Assembly: GCF_000515215.1 (NCBI RefSeq)
Contig: NZ_KI911557.1
Location: forward strand, 1,571,586-1,635,585
Source of the DNA: Methylomonas sp. 11b
GTDB taxonomy: Bacteria; Pseudomonadota; Gammaproteobacteria; Methylococcales; Methylomonadaceae
Direction: 5' to 3'
Length of the DNA stretch: 64,000 nt
Both the position numbers and the translations under genes were made by a program. Shown here piece by piece: positions 52,399-62,685 of the stretch (the stretch's first letter is position 1; each line of letters begins with the position of its first letter). The notes under the pieces were generated by a model that saw only the letters and a list, made by a program, of their open reading frames with translations, was not told the DNA's origin and searched no databases.

Positions 52399-53808
52399 AT
52401 GAATTTAAAGTTTCAGAATCTTCAAATTGATCCCACCGACCCTTTCAGTAAAGATCTGTTAAACCGTAAACCAGAAATTGAAAACCTGTCTACTCTGATT
52501 TCCAATCTTAACTCACCTGCCGTATTGGCAATAGATTCGCCGTGGGGCACGGGAAAAACCACATTCATCAAAATGTGGGAAGCTTTCTTGCAAAATAATG
52601 GAATTGAATCGTTATATTTTAACGCTTGGGCAACCGATTTTTCGGAGGATCCTTTAATTTCATTTCTAGGAGAAATGAACGATGGGCTTTCTAAATTGAT
52701 CAGCTCTTCGGCGGAATCCACCGAAGCTTGGGAACGTGCAAAAAATATTGGTGCAACATTGGCAAAAAAAGGCATTCCAGCATTGATCAAAATCGCAACG
52801 GCTGGGGTTATCGACGCAGAAAAAATTATTGAAGATGAAGCCTCAAAAGTAATGGAATCTTTAACAGGCGACATATTAAATGACTACTTCAGGCAAAAGA
52901 GTGCCATCGCGGAATTTCATGAGGCATTAACGAAATTAATCGCCGAATCGAAGATAAAACCTATTGTTATCTTTGTCGATGAACTTGACCGTTGTCGACC
53001 TACTTACGCAATATCTTTATTAGAAAGAATTAAGCACCTTTTCAACATAGAGGGTTTAGTATTTATACTTTCACTAGATAAATCTCAATTATGCCATTCG
53101 ATTAGCGCCGTCTACGGCTATAACTTCGACTCAGAGTCGTATTTACGTCGCTTCTTTGACTTTGAATACCAGCTTAAAAGACCTGAAATTAAAGGATATG
53201 TAAAAGCTTTATTTTCAGCGTTGGAATTGGATAAACTCCATGAACCAAGAAAGAAATACGATCAGCTTCGGTATGATTTAGAGCACCTAGAAAATGTCTT
53301 TTTGATGTTGGCTGAACGTCTAAATCTCCCTCCGCGTGAAATTGAACAGCTATTGGCAAACATTAATCTTGCGTTACGCACTGCCAAGGAGAATGAATTT
53401 GTTTATCCAGCGTTATTGACTTTTTTAGTAATTACTAAAAACAAACGCCCTGCGGTATATAGAAATTATGTTTCGCCATTGGAAAAGGAGACAACGATTA
53501 TTGATTACTTCTATGAATTGATGCCGGAGCCATTACGTTACAAAAGTTTCGAGTGCGCGCTTATTGAAGGATTTTTAGTTGCGGCGAAGGTAGATCGATA
53601 TGGGAGGAGTGAGTCCTCTGAAACCTATGTTACCCACCAAAGAAATTTGGCAGATGAAACGGCCACGCCGGAAACGCGTGAATATTCGAGAAAAGTTGTG
53701 AACATTGCAAATAACCCAAGTAACAGGGGCTATGGCCTTGATCTTGGAGCTTTGGTTGAACGAATTGAGATGATTAGCCGGTTCCAGTTTGAACAATCTG
53801 ATGGTTAA
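52399..53808 (+). CDS. KAP-family P-loop NTPase
   Basis: The protein has 469 residues. Walker A is IDSPWGTGKTTFIKMW, followed by FNAWATDFSEDPLISF. An inserted helical region (about 95-170), rather polar here, precedes Walker B PIVIFVDELDRCRPTYAISLLERIKHLF, then FILSLDKSQLCHSI and SYLRRFFDFEYQL. These are KAP NTPase hallmarks. The family is scattered by transfer and some members act in phage defence. The gene is AT-rich, unlike ure genes, and lies alone between two repeat arms, so a transferred cargo is likely. No partner gene is seen. Confidence 0.85.
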   Translation: MNLKFQNLQIDPTDPFSKDLLNRKPEIENLSTLISNLNSPAVLAIDSPWGTGKTTFIKMWEAFLQNNGIESLYFNAWATDFSEDPLISFLGEMNDGLSKLISSSAESTEAWERAKNIGATLAKKGIPALIKIATAGVIDAEKIIEDEASKVMESLTGDILNDYFRQKSAIAEFHEALTKLIAESKIKPIVIFVDELDRCRPTYAISLLERIKHLFNIEGLVFILSLDKSQLCHSISAVYGYNFDSESYLRRFFDFEYQLKRPEIKGYVKALFSALELDKLHEPRKKYDQLRYDLEHLENVFLMLAERLNLPPREIEQLLANINLALRTAKENEFVYPALLTFLVITKNKRPAVYRNYVSPLEKETTIIDYFYELMPEPLRYKSFECALIEGFLVAAKVDRYGRSESSETYVTHQRNLADETATPETREYSRKVVNIANNPSNRGYGLDLGALVERIEMISRFQFEQSDG

Positions 53809-53927
53809 CACGGGTGAGACGGAAATCGGTATGCGGCATTTTGTATGATAGCCGCTAAGATTTTTGAAATGGCTAACGAAACTCTCTCTTCAGTCCGACT
53901 GCTTCAGACTTTACAAATTGTAATTCC

Positions 53928-54193
53928 GGGATGGTTTTGCTCCCCTGATGCCGCGCCGAGCACCGAAGGGTTTGGACGGATCAGCCCGCAGGGGAGCGGC
54001 AGGGATGCCGCTCGTTTTCGGAGGGCTAGGGATAGCCCTTCCGAAAACCCCGTTCAAACCCTTCGGAGCGCAGGATACAAGCGGCATGGGGTGGCTTTTT
54101 CTTTGGATACTTTCTTTTGGCCAAACAAAAGAAAGTATCTCGGCTGTCGGGCCGAGACCCGACATTAAAAACAACCGTCGCGTTAGCGACACA
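53928..54193 (-). repeat. Structured repeat, arm 6
   Basis: This is the inverted near-copy of arm 5; differences are mostly in loops (for example atccc for atcca in the GAGCGGCA hairpin) and near the outer end. On the - strand it ends with tail gcaaaaccatccc, as in arm 1. Confidence 0.9.
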
Positions 54194-54210
54194 AATTAAG
54201 AAGCACCGCC

Positions 54211-54513
54211 ATGCAATTAACCCCAAGAGAAAAAGACAAACTCCTCCTCTTCACTGCCGCCCTCCTCGCCGAGCGCCGCAAAGCCAGAGGCTTGAAACTT
54301 AACTACCCGGAAGCCGTGGCTTATATCTCTGCCGCGATCATGGAAGGCGCTCGCGACGGTCAGACCGTGGCCGAATTGATGGCTTATGGACGCACGCTAT
54401 TAAGCATCGACGATGTGATGGACGGCATCGCCGAGATGTTGACCGAGGTGCAGGTGGAGGCGACCTTCCCGGACGGCACCAAATTAGTCACCGTACACGA
54501 CCCCATCGTATAG
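54211..54513 (+). CDS. ureA: Urease subunit gamma
   Basis: This 100-residue protein opens [36 protein letters not shown], the fixed UreA start, and continues with [19 protein letters not shown]. It is the small structural subunit of urease. The repeat arm lies 17 bp upstream and leaves a weak ribosome site (agaagcacc), so translation signals may be partly set by the unit. It is followed after 9 bp by ureB. Confidence 0.96.
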   Translation: MQLTPREKDKLLLFTAALLAERRKARGLKLNYPEAVAYISAAIMEGARDGQTVAELMAYGRTLLSIDDVMDGIAEMLTEVQVEATFPDGTKLVTVHDPIV

Positions 54514-54522
54514 GAGCAAAGC

Positions 54523-54836
54523 ATGATTCCTGGAGAAATCTTCCCTGCCGCCGGCGATATCGAACTGAATGCCGGTCGCGCCACCGTTAAAGTCCTGGTT
54601 GCCAACAGCGGCGACCGGCCAATACAAGTTGGCTCGCACTATCATTTTTACGAAACCAACCCGGCTCTGCATTTCGAGCGCAGCGTGGCTTTGGGTTTTA
54701 GGTTGGATATTCCGGCCGGCACGGCGGTGCGTTTCGAACCGGGCCAGCAGCGCGAGGTACAGTTGGTGGCTTTTGCCGGTGAACGCAAAGTCTATGGTTT
54801 TAGAGGTGAGGTAATGGGCGCATTGGAGAAAACCGC

Positions 54837-54840
<4 letters not shown>
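54523..54840 (+). CDS. ureB: Urease subunit beta
   Basis: This 105-residue protein opens [19 protein letters not shown], and later [14 protein letters not shown] and [15 protein letters not shown], all diagnostic. It is the middle structural subunit, packing with UreA and UreC. A clear GGAG ribosome site lies upstream. It overlaps the ureC ATG by four bases. Confidence 0.96.
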
Positions 54841-56570
<1,730 letters not shown>

Positions 56571-56663
56571 GAAGGGCCAGGGTTTTCGGTAGAGCCATCC
56601 GTGGCCCTGCCGAAAACAAACTGTATGAAGCGGCAGCGAGGCGGCATTCGCCATCAGTTGAAA

Positions 56664-57233
56664 CTAGGAACCTGGGGTATGGTTTTTGTGCGGTAGAACC
56701 GGTTCATCCGTGGTGGTAGCGCCGGCTTCGATTTGCTGAGCCATGGCGTTGATGATTTCCGGCGGAGCACCGGATTGCTTTAGGCTTTCGCGCAACTCAG
56801 CACTCAATTCCGCGCTGGTTCGTTCCACTACCGGTTCTTCAGGCTGAACGGCTGCGGCTGACTCTTGTTCTTTCAGAGTCTGCTCCATCTGTGCAACCTG
56901 CTCTTCCGGTAAGTGATTGGCTCGCATCGACGCAATCATATCGGTATTGGCTTCGCTACGCGCCGCCTCATCCTCGGGCGACAAGCTATTGGCGAGCGCC
57001 AGCCGCTGCCGCTCGTGCGGGGGTAATCGAGTGTCCGGAGACATTGCGGCGTTTGCCGGCGGAATATCGAGCTTTCTGTTCGCGCCCACTGCGATAACAG
57101 GCGCGGAAACTGAAGCAGTATTCTCCGGCAGCGCCGCCCGCTGGCTCTCGCCGCGACCGGGGAATTGCTGACCGGCAAAATATCCGCTCGCAAAAACGCT
57201 AGCCACACCGAGTATTGAGACAAGTTTATTCAT
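56664..57233 (-). CDS. Secreted or membrane-anchored protein of unknown function
   Basis: This 189-residue protein has a short N-terminal hydrophobic segment (VSILGVASVFASGYFAG), a signal or anchor. The rest is polar, Glu/Gln/Ala-rich and likely disordered or helical (PEEQVAQMEQTLKEQESAAAVQPEEP). I recognise no family. It lies on the - strand between ureC and ureE, breaking the operon. Confidence 0.5.
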   Translation of the reverse strand: MNKLVSILGVASVFASGYFAGQQFPGRGESQRAALPENTASVSAPVIAVGANRKLDIPPANAAMSPDTRLPPHERQRLALANSLSPEDEAARSEANTDMIASMRANHLPEEQVAQMEQTLKEQESAAAVQPEEPVVERTSAELSAELRESLKQSGAPPEIINAMAQQIEAGATTTDEPVLPHKNHTPGS

Positions 57234-57318
57234 GATCGTGACCTAGGTTGAGTTTGTTCGGAGCGGAATCTCGGCCGGATAAATCAGACCAAAGATTCCG
57301 CATGATCGGATTCCGCGA

Positions 57319-57675
57319 TTAATATTCGTACAGATAAGTTAAAGTGCCCAGGTAGCGGTAAGATCCGGTGGTTGGGCAGGCAGCAGTACCTGAGTCGCCA
57401 TACAAATACAGACTTTGATGGTTTTGCAGCGCCATTTTGGCCTGAATCAAAGCCTCTTTGTTATAGGTTACGAAATAGTTGGTATAGGCTGGCAGTACGT
57501 TGTGTTCCGGCACGGTGTAGATATAACCGTATGTCGTACCGTTTACATTATATTCGTAGACGCCGGATACATAGGTCCAACCTCCGCTGCAACTCGCCGC
57601 ATTGGCAGCACTGGCACCGAACATGGAAGCGGCAACGACAGATAGCATTAAGAATAGATTTTTGATTGTTTTCAT
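57319..57675 (-). CDS. Small secreted protein of unknown function
   Basis: This 118-residue protein starts at the ATG at 57675, behind AAGGTG; a longer frame to 57711 is less likely. A clear signal peptide (LFLMLSVVAASMFGASAANA) is followed by a Tyr-rich beta-type domain (YEYNVNGTTYGYIYTVPEH) with two Cys that could pair. I recognise no family. It is upstream of and in the same direction as the other secreted gene. Confidence 0.55.
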   Translation of the reverse strand: MKTIKNLFLMLSVVAASMFGASAANAASCSGGWTYVSGVYEYNVNGTTYGYIYTVPEHNVLPAYTNYFVTYNKEALIQAKMALQNHQSLYLYGDSGTAACPTTGSYRYLGTLTYLYEY

Positions 57676-57951
57676 GACCTTCACCTTTTGTAAATTAAAC
57701 AAATTAAACACGCGAGTGGATGAATCAATGCTGTACTTGCTTCTCGGGTAGAAATTGGCTTACTTTGAAATTCAAGGGCAGCATGTCCGGCGGCATTTAC
57801 GCTGCTGTTTTGCTGGCGGCGTAATTAGCGGGGACGGTGTTAATTTAGGGAAATCGGGGGGTGTTCTCTGTTAACTTGTTGACTGGAGAAGTGTGAGGTT
57901 TTTCACACTTTTATGTGGACGTAGCTTTGCTGGGTTTTGGGTTTTGGGTTT

Positions 57952-58209
57952 TTGTGTCGCTGGCGCGACGGGTGTTTTATATGTCGGGTCTCGGCCCGAC
58001 AGCCGAGTGACTTTTCTTTGTTTGGCCAAAGAAAAGTCACCAAAAGAAAGACCACCCGGAATTCCGCCTTAATCCTGCGCTTCTCGCTTTTGGCGAGGGT
58101 TTTCGGAAGGGGCTTCCTGCCCCTCCGAAAACGAGCGGCATCCCTGCCGCTCCCCTACGGCCTAATCTCGCCAAAAGCTGCGATGCTCGGGGCGGAATAA
58201 CGGGAATAG
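57952..58209 (+). repeat. Structured repeat, arm 7
   Basis: The long hairpin is TGACTTTTCTTTG with CAAAGAAAAGTCA, which differs from ATACTTTCTTTT/AAAAGAAAGTAT on both sides. Outer stem GCTTTTGGCGAG (58086-58097) with CTCGCCAAAAGC (58167-58178) also differs from arm 1 on both sides. Inner stem TTTTCGGA/TCCGAAAA and GAGCGGCA/TGCCGCTC are kept. Confidence 0.9.
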
Positions 58210-58248
58210 TCCACTCCAACGGTTATTGTGTATAGCAGCTGTGTTTTG

Positions 58249-58283
58249 GTAGGCTGGGTTGAAACCATCGTGTAAACCCAGCT
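58249..58283 (+). repeat. REP-like hairpin of the 'ggctgggtt' kind
   Basis: GTAG (58249-58252) is followed by GCTGGGTT, a loop, and AACCCAGC. It pairs with the copy at 40866-40919, which is inverted. It stands 40 bp inside arm 7. Confidence 0.72.
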
Positions 58284-58402
58284 TTGGCCTATATTGCTGG
58301 GTTTCGCGTTGCTCTACCAGCATACCTCCTCGGCGCGAAATCAGGGGATAAACCCCGTTGTGGTAGATAAGGAAACGTATGGATTGGACGGTTAAATTTG
58401 AG

Positions 58403-58471
58403 GCGTAGGGTGGGCAATTTTGCCCACCATTGGGCTTTAATTCCGCGTGGGCACTAAATCGTGCCCACCCT
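58403..58471. repeat. Two inverted REPs (BIME-like) beside IS110 copy 2
   Basis: One REP (GTAG at 58405-58408, GGTGGGCA/TGCCCACC) is followed by an inverted one (GTGGGCAC/GTGCCCAC) whose GTAG end is cut by the IS at the CT. The second REP resembles that at 39051. Together they form the two-REP arrangement known as BIME. Confidence 0.8.
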
Positions 58472-58488
58472 TATATCTCGATTCTGAC

Positions 58489-58709
58489 CGAAAAAAGCGG
58501 CAGAATCCCCGACTGATCATCGGGGGGCGATGGGGAAGACGTGCCCACCCTGAGGCTTGAAAGCCTGCCTTGTAGATAGTTCTCTCCATCGCCCGCACTC
58601 ACTTTAAAGTTCGAACGGTATTCTAAGGGCTTGGTTCGCCTTGACCCTGTATTCATAAGGCTGAACTTTGCGAGTGTCCATTCTGATCAAGCAGTCTAAG
58701 TTTGTCATT
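58489..58709 (+). ncRNA. Predicted bridge RNA of IS110 copy 2
   Basis: It has the same segments as copy 1: target-like cGTGCCCACCCT at 58540-58551, GTAG at 58572-58575, donor-like ACGGTATTCT at 58615-58624, and ATAAG at 58655-58659. Here the target match is 12 bases, since the flank reads CGTGCCCACCCT. RNA ends are guesses. Confidence 0.7.
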
Positions 58710-58729
58710 TTTACCCAGAGATAGCGCTC

Positions 58730-59689
58730 ATGACTTCTACTATCATCGGCATCGATATTGCCAAGCTCAAATTCGACGTAGCCCGGCTCGCCGAAGGCAA
58801 ATATAAACATGCCAAGTTCGCCAACAACCTCGAGGGCTTTGCCGCGTTCGCCGCTTGGCTAGACGGTTTTGGCGACACCGACCGGCGCCTTTGCCTGGAA
58901 GCCACTGGCGCTTACGGCCTGCCCCTGGCAGAGTTTCTCGCCGACGGTGGCTACTTCGTCAGCGTGGTGAACCCCGCTCAAATTCATGCCTTCGGAAAAA
59001 GCGAGCTGAGCCGCGCCAAAACCGATAAGGCCGACGCCAAGCTGATTGCCCGCTATGCCCTGCAAGCCGACTTGGTTGCCTGGAAGCCGCTACCCGCGAA
59101 TCTGCGCCAGTTGCAAGCCCTCACGCGTCGCTTGGAGCACTTGCTGGAGATGCAGCGCATGGAGCAAAACCGACTGGAGACAGCTGATACCGCTATTGTC
59201 CCTTCCATCAACACTGTACTGGCAACATTGGCGGCCGAACTGAAGGCTACCCGTCAAGCCATCCAAGACCATGTCGATAAGGATCCCGATCTCAAGCAGC
59301 AAAGCGATCTGCTGACCTCCATTCCGGGTATCGGCCCCGCCACGACCGCCTATTTGCTCGTGGCCTTAAGTCCTCACCATGGCTACGCCAACGCCAAACA
59401 AGTCGTGGCCCAAGCCGGCCTCGCACCCGCCATCCGACAGTCAGGACAATGGCAGGGCAAAACGCGTATTGCCAAGACCGGTGACGCTCGGTTGCGCAAA
59501 GCGCTTTATCTACCCGCTTTGGTCGCCTGGCAACATAATCCAGCCATTCGCGTCCAATGCCAACGACTCAAAGCTAATGGCAAAAACGGCAAGCTCATTG
59601 TCTGCGCCGCCATGCGTAAGCTCATTCATCTGGCTTTCGCTATCTTGAAATCCGGTAAACCTTTTGATCCTAATTTTTCCCTTGCATGA
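58730..59689 (+). CDS. IS110-family transposase, copy 2
   Basis: This 319-residue protein is identical to copy 1: DEDD residues in IGIDIAKLKF, LEATGAYG and KTDKADAKLIAR, and the Ser domain in SIPGIGPATTAY and AGLAPAIRQSG. It would use the RNA from its 5' region to choose REP targets. Confidence 0.95.
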   Translation: MTSTIIGIDIAKLKFDVARLAEGKYKHAKFANNLEGFAAFAAWLDGFGDTDRRLCLEATGAYGLPLAEFLADGGYFVSVVNPAQIHAFGKSELSRAKTDKADAKLIARYALQADLVAWKPLPANLRQLQALTRRLEHLLEMQRMEQNRLETADTAIVPSINTVLATLAAELKATRQAIQDHVDKDPDLKQQSDLLTSIPGIGPATTAYLLVALSPHHGYANAKQVVAQAGLAPAIRQSGQWQGKTRIAKTGDARLRKALYLPALVAWQHNPAIRVQCQRLKANGKNGKLIVCAAMRKLIHLAFAILKSGKPFDPNFSLA

Positions 59690-59759
59690 GCGGGTTTAAG
59701 ACGGTATCTACTGGGCTAAATTGTGCCAACACTCGGCTACATTTTTTGGATACTTCAAC

Positions 59760-60419
59760 ATGAAGAAACTGTTTTTTTTATTCATTAATTTGTTTTTTTT
59801 CAATGCTAATGCAGCAAGCTTTGACTGTCAAAAGTCGACAACTAAAATCGAAAACTATATTTGCGATAATTCAGCCATTTCCGAATTAGATGAGCGAATG
59901 GGAAATATATATAGCAATTTGATAAGAAATGTGGATGTATATACCGATAAAACAATAATATCCAATGTTCAAAAGATCTGGATTAAGGAAAGGGATTTGT
60001 GCTCTGATGTCGAATGTTTGGAGCTTGCTTACAAAAAGCAAATAGAAAAGTTAATTTCATTCTATAACAAAGAGGAGTTACTGAATATCACAATCGGTAA
60101 CCAAGACGAATTTAATAAAATGGAAGTATTAAAAGTCCCATACGCAGATTTTAGATTGGAGTCCTTTAATAAAGCTTTAGTTTATCGCGACGAAGGAAAG
60201 ATAACAGATTGCAACACTCTCATAGTGGTACGCACCGCTAGACCTAACGCATCACGAGGTTATGGAGCTTATTGTATTTTAGAAAAAGACGGAGAAAATA
60301 AGCCGTTAATGGTTTGTGACGACAATATGATAGGTCACTTTCATATGCAAAATGTTTCTATTACGGATGATATTAAAAAATTGGCCGAGTTTACCTATGA
60401 AAATTGCTTTGGTGGATAA
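59760..60419 (+). CDS. LprI-like (DUF1311) secreted protein, larger form
   Basis: The product has about 219 residues if started at the ATG at 59760 (LFFLFINLFFFNANAASFDC, a signal peptide); an upstream ATG at 59721 would add 13 residues. The first half has the LprI pattern: IENYICDNSAISELDERMG, then WIKERDLCSDVECLELAYKKQIEKL. The second half (about 110-219) is a separate soluble domain with several Cys. It is AT-rich, like the one in unit B. It starts 51 bp after the IS. Confidence 0.68.
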   Translation: MKKLFFLFINLFFFNANAASFDCQKSTTKIENYICDNSAISELDERMGNIYSNLIRNVDVYTDKTIISNVQKIWIKERDLCSDVECLELAYKKQIEKLISFYNKEELLNITIGNQDEFNKMEVLKVPYADFRLESFNKALVYRDEGKITDCNTLIVVRTARPNASRGYGAYCILEKDGENKPLMVCDDNMIGHFHMQNVSITDDIKKLAEFTYENCFGG

Positions 60420-60423
60420 GCCC

Positions 60424-60456
60424 GCGTAGGTCCGATTAGCGCAGCGTAATCGGACG
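60424..60456 (+). repeat. REP hairpin upstream of the second RAYT
   Basis: GTAG (60426-60429) is followed by GTCCGATTA, a short loop, and TAATCGGAC. It is a different stem from the first RAYT's REP, but with the same GTAG. Its inverted partner stands at 61031-61060. Confidence 0.85.
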
Positions 60457-60494
60457 AATGTTAAACCAAACGATATTTAAAAACGCAATAAACC

Positions 60495-61025
60495 ATGCCC
60501 AATTACCGACGCGCATTTATTCCCGGTGGCACATGGTTTTTTACGGTGAATTTGCTGGAGCGTAAAAACAACGATTTATTAGTTCGCGAAATCGATTTGT
60601 TGCGGGCAACGGTGCGGACGGTACGCAATCGCTACCCATTCCAAATCGACGCGTGGGTAGTGTTGCCGGAACACATGCATGCAGTCTGGACGCTGCCACC
60701 GGGTGATGCGGATTTCAGCAAGCGTTGGCGATTGATCAAAAGCAGATTTTCGAGGGCATTGCCGAAAACGGAGTATCGGTCGAATGTGCGTAAAATGGCG
60801 GGTGAGCGTGGAATCTGGCAGCGGCATTTTTGGGAGCATTGCATTCGTGACGAGCAAGATTTCGAACGCCATGTCGATTATGTGCACGTTAATCCGCTTA
60901 AACATGGGTTAGTTACCCGAGTTAAGGATTGGCCGTATTCCAGTTTTCATCGCTATATTGAAAAAGGGGTTTATTCGGCAAATTGGGCTGGGGATTTGGA
61001 TATAGCCGTGGATGGAGATGATTAA
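60495..61025 (+). CDS. REP-associated tyrosine transposase (RAYT), second type
   Basis: This 176-residue Y1 transposase has PGGTWFFTVNLLERKN, the HUH pair in WVVLPEHMHAVWTLPPGD, WQRHFWEHCIRDEQDFERH and the catalytic Tyr in HVDYVHVNPLKHG. It is related to but clearly distinct from the RAYT at 38463. It lies between two inverted REPs of its own kind, which suggests each RAYT serves its own REP family. Confidence 0.92.
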   Translation: MPNYRRAFIPGGTWFFTVNLLERKNNDLLVREIDLLRATVRTVRNRYPFQIDAWVVLPEHMHAVWTLPPGDADFSKRWRLIKSRFSRALPKTEYRSNVRKMAGERGIWQRHFWEHCIRDEQDFERHVDYVHVNPLKHGLVTRVKDWPYSSFHRYIEKGVYSANWAGDLDIAVDGDD

Positions 61026-61030
61026 CATAC

Positions 61031-61060
61031 GTCCGATTACGCTTCGCTAATCGGACCTAC
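61031..61060 (-). repeat. REP hairpin downstream of the second RAYT
   Basis: GTCCGATTA...TAATCGGAC is followed by CTAC (61057-61060), the complement of GTAG. It is the inverted partner of the REP at 60424; the two bracket the gene symmetrically. Confidence 0.85.
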
Positions 61061-61095
61061 CGGCCTCTACGTTTTTACGGTCTACTTATGAATTT

Positions 61096-61435
61096 GGGAT
61101 GGTTTTTCTCCCGTTATTCCGCCCCGAGCATCGCAGCTTTTGGCGAGATCAGCCCGAAGGGGAGCGGCAGGGATGCCGCTCGTTTTCGGAGGGGCTGGGA
61201 AGCCCCTTCCGAAAACCCTCGCCAAAAGCGACAAATTTGCCTGGAGCAAATTTGAACAGCCGATAGGCTGGCCCGGAGGGCGAAAACCATGGATGGTTTT
61301 CGTAAAGCGCATGATTAAGGCGGAATTCCGGGTGGCCTTTTCTTTGGATACTTTCTTTTGGCCAAGCAAAAGAAAGTATCGCGGTTGTCGCGGTCCGCGA
61401 ACCGACTTATAAAACATCCGTTGCGACAGCGACAC
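61096..61435 (-). repeat. Structured repeat, arm 8 (long form)
   Basis: It shares with arm 2 the extra segment with AAATTTGcTCCAGGCAAATTT and the gaaaaccatccatggttttc palindrome. It keeps CTCGCCAAAAGC/GCTTTTGGCGAG and GAGCGGCA/TGCCGCTC. Its outer hairpins are changed (TTCGCGG/CCGCGA), as in arm 3. Confidence 0.88.
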
Positions 61436-61472
61436 CAAATAAACAAAAGACATTAAAAACCGGAATAGCCGT

Positions 61473-61507
61473 CGTGTTGGGTTACGGCTAACGCCTAACC
61501 CAACCTA
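61473..61507 (-). repeat. Third kind of REP-like hairpin before ureE
   Basis: On the - strand, GTAG (61504-61507) is followed by GTTGGGTTA, a loop, and TAACCCAAC. The stem is unlike those of the two RAYTs here, so a third RAYT elsewhere may serve it. It ends 18 bp before the ureE start. Confidence 0.72.
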
Positions 61508-61524
61508 CAAAACCAAATAAAACA

Positions 61525-61956
61525 ATGCTAAAACTCACCGAAACCACCAATACCGAAGAAACCCCTGACGACACCCTAACCCTCCCCTTCGAGGCCCGCC
61601 AAAAAACCCGGCAACCGGCGACCACCAAAGGCGGTATCCAAGTCGGCGTGTTCCTGCCCAGGGGCCAAACCCTAAAGCACGGCGCAATCCTCACCAACGG
61701 CCAAGGCTTTAAAGTACGCATCGACGCAGCGCCTGAGCAATTATCGGTGGTCAAATGCAGCGACCAATTATTGTTCGCCAAGGCCTGTTACCACCTGGGC
61801 AACCGCCATATCGCCCTGCAAATTCTGCCGGATGAACTGCGTTACCTGGCCGATCATGTGCTTGATCAGATGCTGGTGGGTTTGGGGTTGACGGTCGAGC
61901 ATCACACCCTGCCCTTCGAACCAGAAAGCGGCGCGTATCATAGCCATGGTCACTGA
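61525..61956 (+). CDS. ureE: Urease accessory protein UreE
   Basis: This 143-residue nickel-binding metallochaperone has [35 protein letters not shown] and a His-containing tail (YHSHGH). It delivers nickel to the UreDFG complex. The His-rich end is short compared with some UreE proteins. It overlaps ureF at its end. Units and - strand genes separate it from ureC by about 5 kb, so it may need its own promoter. Confidence 0.93.
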   Translation: MLKLTETTNTEETPDDTLTLPFEARQKTRQPATTKGGIQVGVFLPRGQTLKHGAILTNGQGFKVRIDAAPEQLSVVKCSDQLLFAKACYHLGNRHIALQILPDELRYLADHVLDQMLVGLGLTVEHHTLPFEPESGAYHSHGH

Positions 61957-62620
61957 TTTGTCGCTGTTAAGGCTGTTGCAACTGGTCAGCCCCGGCTTGC
62001 CGATTGGCATGTACAGCTATTCGCAAGGGCTGGAGCGGGCGGTAGACGATGGCTGGCTTACCAGCGCCGAGCAAGTGGCCGACTGGCTGCACGGCTTGCT
62101 GCAAAACGGTTTGGGCTTGGTCGATGCGCCGATTTTAGCGCGGCTTTATGATGCCTGGCATGAGAACGATATGGCCGCCATAGATCATTGGAGCCAAACC
62201 CTGACCGCCTGCCGGGAAACCGCCGAGTTGCGTGCGGAGGACAAACAAACCGGCCAGGCCCTGGCCCGCTTGCTGGTCAATCTGGAATTGCCCGAGGCCG
62301 ATGCCTGGCTAAAACGCCCGGATGCTACTTTGGCGACCTTGTTTGCCCTAGCAGCGGCCCGCTGGCAAATCAGCAAAAAGGACGCCGTCACCGGTTATTT
62401 GTGGGGCTGGCTGGAGAATCAGGTGTTGTGTGCGGTCAAGCTAGTCCCATTGGGCCAGGTGGCCGGACAACGGCTATTAAAAAATCTAGCCGGCGAGTTG
62501 CCGGCTTTAGTGGAACGTGCTTTAAACCTAAACGACGCCGAGATCGGCGGCAGTTGTTTTGGTTTGGCGTTAGCCAGCAGCCGCCATGAAATGCAGTATT
62601 CGCGGCTCTTCAGATCGTGA
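61946..62620 (+). CDS. ureF: Urease accessory protein UreF
   Basis: This 224-residue helical protein has [31 protein letters not shown], the conserved start, and [24 protein letters not shown], the conserved end. It gates UreG's GTPase activity during urease activation. It overlaps ureE by 11 bp. Confidence 0.94.
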   Translation: MVTDLSLLRLLQLVSPGLPIGMYSYSQGLERAVDDGWLTSAEQVADWLHGLLQNGLGLVDAPILARLYDAWHENDMAAIDHWSQTLTACRETAELRAEDKQTGQALARLLVNLELPEADAWLKRPDATLATLFALAAARWQISKKDAVTGYLWGWLENQVLCAVKLVPLGQVAGQRLLKNLAGELPALVERALNLNDAEIGGSCFGLALASSRHEMQYSRLFRS

Positions 62621-62685
62621 AATAACAATAATGTAGCCTCGATGCAATCGAGGTTTGAGCAACCTTCAATACCTTGGATGAAAAC

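Larger units (their letters stand above)
51985..54193. mobile_element. Inverted-repeat unit C between ureD and ureA, carrying a KAP NTPase
   Basis: Arms 5 (51985-52247) and 6 (53928-54193) are the most similar pair in the window. They have nearly the same inner stems and hairpins, including the rare gggctatccctagccc version, and are in inverted order with GTCGC ends outwards. They enclose a single AT-rich gene for a KAP-family NTPase. The unit fills the ureD-ureA junction exactly: 3 bp after the ureD stop and 17 bp before the ureA ATG. High arm similarity suggests that this is the youngest of the four. Confidence 0.65.
58470..59709 (+). mobile_element. IS110-family insertion sequence, copy 2
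   Basis: This 1240-bp unit runs from the CT at 58470-58471 to the CT at 59708-59709, and differs from copy 1 at only two silent positions seen by eye. The left flank is again the REP stem ending GTGCCCACC and the right flank starts 'ac', so both copies cut at the same point of the same REP kind. High identity means recent transposition. Confidence 0.92.
57952..61435. mobile_element. Inverted-repeat unit D before ureE, with REPs, IS110, LprI-like gene and RAYT
   Basis: Arm 7 (57952-58209) and arm 8 (61096-61435), inverted with GTCGC ends outwards, enclose REP hairpins, IS110 copy 2, an LprI-like gene and a second RAYT with its own REPs. The inner flank of arm 7 up to about 58320 matches the inner flank of arm 2 in unit A. 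The unit plus the two - strand genes separate ureABC from ureEFG. Confidence 0.6.
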
